Below, piece by piece: positions 6,342-8,789 of a stretch of DNA of 8,789 nt. Within the stretch, counting starts at the first letter, position 1; each line of letters opens with the position of its first letter. Below the pieces are notes generated by a model. The model was not told where the DNA came from. It worked only from the letters and a program-made list of their open reading frames with translations, and searched no databases. Position numbers and translations under genes: made by a program. Origin of the DNA: an uncultured Faecalibacterium sp. (GTDB lineage: Bacteria; Bacillota; Clostridia; Oscillospirales; Ruminococcaceae); assembly GCA_934540955.1 (NCBI GenBank), contig CAKTCY010000074.1:1-8789 (forward strand), written 5' to 3'.

Positions 6342-7655
6342 TTAATTCAGCAGATACAACGCCTTGGAAAGGCGATAGTTTGTGTCGGCAAGCAAAACGC
6401 CCGGGCCCATTCTGGCCTGCACCTGACGGGACGCCACCACGCCCAGCCTTGTCCAGCCGGTGGAGTTGGCCGAGGTCCTTGCCAGCCGTACCGTCAGCAC
6501 CAGCTGATCCTCGTCCACCGTGCGCAGCTCCACTGCGCCGTCATATTCCTCGCTGTCGGTCAGCTTCAGGTTGCCCTCCCACTCGGCGGGCAGCTCGATA
6601 TAACAGTTGGTCTCCTCGTCCAGCAGGCCAAAGCTTTTTTCCGGGTGGCTGCTGGTGTAGTCCATCCAGACGATAAAGTCCATGCGGCGGCTCTGGCTCA
6701 GGTTCAGCAGACCGGCCTCGTCCGGCTGGGTGGGGATCTCCACGATGCCGTCCCCGTCCAAGTCCCGGCTGACCAGCGTGGGCACGTTGCGCAAAGAGGC
6801 GTTATACAGCCGCTGGCTGCTGATCCTTGTGGCGGGCACCATCTGCTGGCTGTTCTCATCGTAGCACAGAAGCACCGAGGCCAGATTGTTGCCGGAAATG
6901 CCGGTCCAGCCGTCCAGCACCAGATAGTGCCGCCCGTCCGCACCCGCGCCCGCTGCCACCGAGGCGCAGCCGGAGAACTTATCTGCGGAAAGGCCGTTGA
7001 CTGCCACCTGCCGGAAACTGCCCTTGCGGTCTGCGGTCAGCAGCTCGATCTGCACACTGCCGTCCTCCTGCGTGGACATCAGGATCAGATCCTGACTGCT
7101 GCCGCCGGTGATATTTTCCACCAGATACTGCTCGTACTGCTGCTCCAGAATGGTGGACAGGGTGCCGTCCTGATAGGAGTACACCGCCAGATAGTGGTCA
7201 TTCTGGGCGGCGGTATAGCCCACCACCAGCTGGCAGCTGTCCGTATCCTGCAACTGGGCAAGGCTGACGTTCTCCACCGTTTCGGCAAGGCCCTCCACGC
7301 TCTGGCGCACCTGCCAGCTTCCGGTGTCGTCCCGCTGCAAAATGGCCACGCAGACGTTGGCGGTCTGGGCGGTGGTATACAGCACCGCCGCATCCTGCTG
7401 GCCGTCGCCATCCAAGTCCTGCAGCACAAAGGGGGAAAGCAGCTCCCCCTGAATGGGATATTTCAGCTGGGCGCTCTCCCCCAGCCAGTCGTTCAGGGCA
7501 GTTTGCAGCGCGCCGTAATCGCCGGAAAGCTTCGGGGCACGCAGCAATTCTTCTACCTGTGCCTTTTCGTTGGCCGGTAGCACTGTCTGGCAGCTGCACA
7601 GCACAAAGCACAGCAGCGTGCACAGCACAAGCCGCAGCCTGTGAGTTCTGTTCAT
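6342..7655 (-). CDS. Predicted lipoprotein with two DLDGDG (FG-GAP/VCBS-like) motifs
   Basis: I do not recognise a named family for this 437-residue protein. A lipoprotein signal is visible: positive MNRTHRLR, a hydrophobic stretch, then LCSC with the presumed lipid-bearing Cys at 22 (Cys at position -2 is unusual for a lipobox). The mature part is hydrophilic and beta-rich. It contains DLDGDG at 80-85 (followed by QQDAAVLY) and at 298-303 (followed by IVEIP), the calcium-loop style of FG-GAP/VCBS beta-propeller repeats. The segments between are spaced like propeller blades. The start at 7655 is chosen over one 8 codons earlier because AGGAGG lies 9 nt upstream and the signal peptide starts cleanly there. 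It is the first gene of a unit with the regulator and kinase, so an accessory sensing role at the cell surface is plausible but inferred. Confidence 0.88.
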   Translation of the reverse strand: MNRTHRLRLVLCTLLCFVLCSCQTVLPANEKAQVEELLRAPKLSGDYGALQTALNDWLGESAQLKYPIQGELLSPFVLQDLDGDGQQDAAVLYTTAQTANVCVAILQRDDTGSWQVRQSVEGLAETVENVSLAQLQDTDSCQLVVGYTAAQNDHYLAVYSYQDGTLSTILEQQYEQYLVENITGGSSQDLILMSTQEDGSVQIELLTADRKGSFRQVAVNGLSADKFSGCASVAAGAGADGRHYLVLDGWTGISGNNLASVLLCYDENSQQMVPATRISSQRLYNASLRNVPTLVSRDLDGDGIVEIPTQPDEAGLLNLSQSRRMDFIVWMDYTSSHPEKSFGLLDEETNCYIELPAEWEGNLKLTDSEEYDGAVELRTVDEDQLVLTVRLARTSANSTGWTRLGVVASRQVQARMGPGVLLADTNYRLSKALYLLN

Positions 7656-7693
7656 ACCGGTCAACCTCCTTCCGGGCATAAAAAGCTATTTTC

Positions 7694-7722
7694 AGTATAC
7701 CACACTTTGCGGACACAAAAAA
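7694..7722 (-). promoter_or_regulatory. Probable promoter of the lipoprotein-regulator-kinase operon
   Basis: The minus strand has TGG followed by TATACT (7702-7694), an extended -10 element. A T-rich -35 region (TTTTTT at 7722-7717) lies 17 bp upstream; it is a poor -35 match. The expected start is near 7687, with a short leader of about 30 nt before the ATG at 7655. I found no clear direct repeat that would mark autoregulation by the response regulator. Confidence 0.6.
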
Positions 7723-7817
7723 GGGGGTGGGCATATCTGGCGCTTGCGCGTGGGGACGATTTTGAATGGCCTCCGCTTGCGCTCTGGCCATATTCAGCGG
7801 AAAGATTATTTTTATTT

Positions 7818-7853
7818 GTAGTTTCGAAACGCCTGCGGGCGTTTCGAAACTAC
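7818..7853. repeat. 16-bp perfect hairpin with palindromic arms
   Basis: Bases 7818-7833 pair exactly with 7838-7853 around a TGCG loop. Each arm contains the self-complementary decamer GTTTCGAAAC (7821-7830 and 7841-7850), so the arms are simultaneously direct and inverted repeats. An AT-rich stretch (7805-7816) lies on one side. No T-run follows at the right distance on either strand, so a terminator is not the best reading. Confidence 0.85.
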
Positions 7854-7956
7854 TCTTTCACAGGAGGGGTCGTAGAGAGAAACGGCAGTTGTAGCACCGC
7901 TTTCTGCGAAAGCGCGGCGCTGCGGAGGATGGTTTGCGCTGAATAGCAGCGGGAAG

Positions 7957-8118
7957 AACCCTCTCAGTCTGCTCACTACGTTCGCAGCCAGCTCCCCCGA
8001 AGGGGGGGCTTTTTTGCGACGGATGGAAGCTTTCTCATTGCACCTAAAACTTCAGCAACGAGCCTAACGGCTTGGCTCCCCCTTCGGGGGAGCTGGCGCG
8101 GGAGCGCCTGAGAGGGTT
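7957..8118. repeat. MITE-like inverted-repeat element with AACCCTCTCAG ends
   Basis: The left end reads AACCCTCTCAG (7957-7967) and the right end is its exact reverse complement (8108-8118). Inward, both sides share CCAGCTCCCCCGAAGGGGG in opposite orientation (left 7988-8006; right, reversed, 8078-8096). The middle, about 8016-8070, is unique. Each half carries its own short GC hairpin; the left one (7990-7998 with 8002-8010) is followed by six Ts and resembles a plus-strand terminator. It encodes no transposase. It resembles the small palindromic intergenic repeats common in gut Clostridia, a resemblance from general knowledge and not checked. Confidence 0.75.
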
Positions 8119-8160
8119 CGCTCCCCCTCGGGGGAGCTGTCGCGCAGCGACTGAGGGGCT
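8119..8160. repeat. Third palindromic unit, tandem to the MITE-like right arm
   Basis: The pattern of 8074-8118 is repeated here in the same orientation: a CTCCCC/GGGGAG hairpin (8121-8126 with 8131-8136), then a second stem GTCGC (8139-8143) with GCGAC (8147-8151), then CTGAGGGG in place of CTGAGAGGG. The second stem corresponds to GGCGC/GCGCC (8095-8099 with 8104-8108) in the neighbour, with a paired G-C to T-A change. Confidence 0.65.
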
Positions 8161-8169
8161 ATAAATGGA

Positions 8170-8231
8170 GAAGCGAAAAAAGCGTTAACGCGATAGCGCC
8201 GACTGGCGCAGCGCTAGCTTTTTTGTGCTTC
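8170..8231 (-). terminator. Long inverted repeat with T-runs, possible bidirectional terminator
   Basis: GAAGC then AAAAAAGC (8170-8174, 8176-8183) faces GCTTTTTT then GCTTC (8217-8224, 8227-8231), so the outer arms pair with a small internal bulge. Inside, TAGCGC (8194-8199) can pair with GCGCTA (8211-8216), and GCGCC can pair with GGCGC. Each strand reads a GC-rich stem followed by six Ts. It lies about 300 nt beyond rplQ, after an already strong terminator, so its role may be backup. Confidence 0.55.
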
Positions 8232-8277
8232 GACTTCTTCTTTAGGATTGTCAAGGGCGTGCAGCCCTTGGCCCGTT

Positions 8278-8437
8278 GCGGGGTGGGTGGAGTCCAGAGG
8301 TAGGGAGGGGGGACTCGGAACACCCCTCCCTGCCTCTGGCCCAGCGGAGCGTCCCTGCACATTGAAGGCAAGCAGAAAGTCACCCCGCAAAGTGCGTACT
8401 TTTCTGGTTCTCTTTTGGTGTCAAAAGAGAACATCCC
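8278..8437. repeat. Dispersed ~160-bp repeat, copy 2
   Basis: This is the direct repeat of 1-160 with 11 substitutions and no gaps. Both stems are unchanged: 8294-8310 with 8323-8339, and 8407-8417 with 8422-8432. It lies downstream of rplQ in the same orientation that copy 1 has relative to recX. On the left, sequence outside the known match contains another stem, CAAGGGC/GCCCTTG (8252-8270), which may belong to a longer element. Confidence 0.92.
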
Positions 8438-8459
8438 ACGCACTTTTGCAATAAGTTGC

Positions 8460-8502
8460 AAAAAAAGAAACCACTGCACAAAAGCTGTGCAATGGTTTCT
8501 TT
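8460..8502 (-). terminator. Strong intrinsic terminator after rplQ
   Basis: On the minus strand 8502-8486 pairs with 8480-8464 as a 17-bp stem with one wobble and a 5-nt loop. The stem ends in a run of seven Ts (8466-8460). It begins 29 nt after the rplQ stop codon, which is right for the end of a ribosomal-protein operon. Confidence 0.93.
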
Positions 8503-8531
8503 TGTTACTGTATCAAACAGTCAGAGCAGGA

Positions 8532-8789
8532 TCAGACGAGCTCCAGAACTGCCATCTCAGCTGCATCGCCGCGGCGAGCGCCGATCTTGATGATGCGGGT
8601 GTAGCCGCCGTTGCGGTCAGCGTACTTGGGGCTGATCTCGTCAAACAGCTTCTTTGCAACATCTTCCTTGGTGATGTAGGCGTAGACCTGACGCTTGGTG
8701 TGCAGGTCGCTGGCCTTGCCAAGGGTGATCATCTTCTCGGCCATGGAACGAACGTCCTTGGCGCGAGTGACAGTGGTCTCAATCTTGCC
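8532..8789 (-). CDS. rplQ: Ribosomal protein L17, C-terminal part (5' end outside window)
   Basis: The visible 85 residues plus the TGA stop (8532-8534) are the C-terminal three quarters of bacterial L17 (bL17), a large-subunit protein at the peptide exit-tunnel side. The frame is open to the window edge, beginning [19 protein letters not shown]. It ends with the family-typical [22 protein letters not shown] followed by V. The full protein in Clostridia is about 112 residues, so roughly 27 are missing. In most bacteria rplQ is the last gene of the alpha operon after rpoA, and the strong terminator just downstream fits that. An internal ATG at 8744 is Met in mid-protein, not the start. Confidence 0.97.
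   Translation of the reverse strand, partial: GKIETTVTRAKDVRSMAEKMITLGKASDLHTKRQVYAYITKEDVAKKLFDEISPKYADRNGGYTRIIKIGARRGDAAEMAVLELV

Larger units (their letters stand above)
7656..8531. other. 876-bp intergenic region without a convincing gene
   Basis: Between the lipoprotein gene and rplQ I find no frame with a credible start, ribosome site and recognisable protein. The region holds, from right to left: the rplQ terminator, the 160-bp repeat copy 2, a 7-bp hairpin (8252-8258 with 8264-8270), a long inverted repeat with T-runs on both sides (8170-8231), the MITE-like cluster (7957-8160), a 7-bp hairpin (7898-7904 with 7908-7914), the 16-bp hairpin (7818-7853) and the lipoprotein promoter. 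About 7725-7815 contains only short GC-rich partial palindromes. Confidence 0.8.

Noticed and set aside
6645..7580. Plus-strand frame opposite the lipoprotein gene
   Set aside because: It is antisense to a gene with a clear start, lipobox and ribosome site, and has no domain of its own.
7641..7946. Plus-strand frame in the intergenic region
   Set aside because: It overlaps the lipoprotein start and its promoter on the other strand, translates a palindromic repeat, and resembles no protein.
7990..8015. Plus-strand terminator-like hairpin with six Ts
   Set aside because: No plus-strand gene lies upstream, so it is described as part of the MITE-like element and not called as a functional terminator.
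8159..8479. 106-codon minus-strand frame across repeat copy 2
   Set aside because: It starts inside the rplQ terminator, runs through repeat sequence and the inverted repeat, and the part shared with copy 1 shows mostly amino-acid-changing differences.
1..8789. CRISPR array, tRNA or rRNA, transposase, toxin-antitoxin or phage-defence genes
   Set aside because: I looked for regular spaced repeats, cloverleaf patterns and hallmark motifs on both strands and found none that could be supported.

Overview
This window is a stretch of core chromosome from a GC-rich Firmicute. The RecA, L17, YqhQ-like (DUF1385) and PrmC sequences are clostridial in style. Shine-Dalgarno sites are strong and intergenic regions are full of palindromic repeats. 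This best fits the Faecalibacterium/Subdoligranulum (Oscillospiraceae) group. That assignment is inference from protein style and repeat content, not from a search. Every convincing gene is on the minus strand, so transcription runs from high to low coordinates.

From right to left, the window opens with the 3' part of rplQ (ribosomal protein L17), which is cut by the window edge and followed by a strong intrinsic terminator. Next is about 0.88 kb with no convincing gene. It is packed with hairpins: one copy of a ~160-bp dispersed repeat, a long inverted repeat ending in T-runs, a cluster of three small palindromic units (MITE-like) and a 16-bp perfect hairpin. An extended -10 promoter then leads into a three-gene unit: a lipoprotein with two DLDGDG motifs, an OmpR/PhoB-type response regulator and a membrane sensor histidine kinase. 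A 15-bp perfect hairpin separates regulator from kinase, and an intrinsic terminator follows the kinase.

A second promoter with a structured leader starts the run yqhQ-like (DUF1385), prmC, recA, recX. yqhQ and prmC overlap by 7 nt, and recX starts directly after the recA stop codon. recA also has its own apparent promoter. The second copy of the ~160-bp repeat begins 4 nt after the recX stop and runs to the left edge of the window.

Functionally, the left part couples a housekeeping set (release-factor methylation, homologous recombination and its modulator RecX) with an uncharacterised membrane protein. The right part is a signalling operon whose first gene may encode a surface partner of the kinase. 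I see no mobile-element transposase, CRISPR array, tRNA, rRNA, prophage or defence system. The least explained material is the non-coding structure: the 93%-identical 160-bp repeat, in which all differences avoid the two stems, and the MITE-like cluster, in which a stem position changes in a base-pair-preserving way between neighbouring units.
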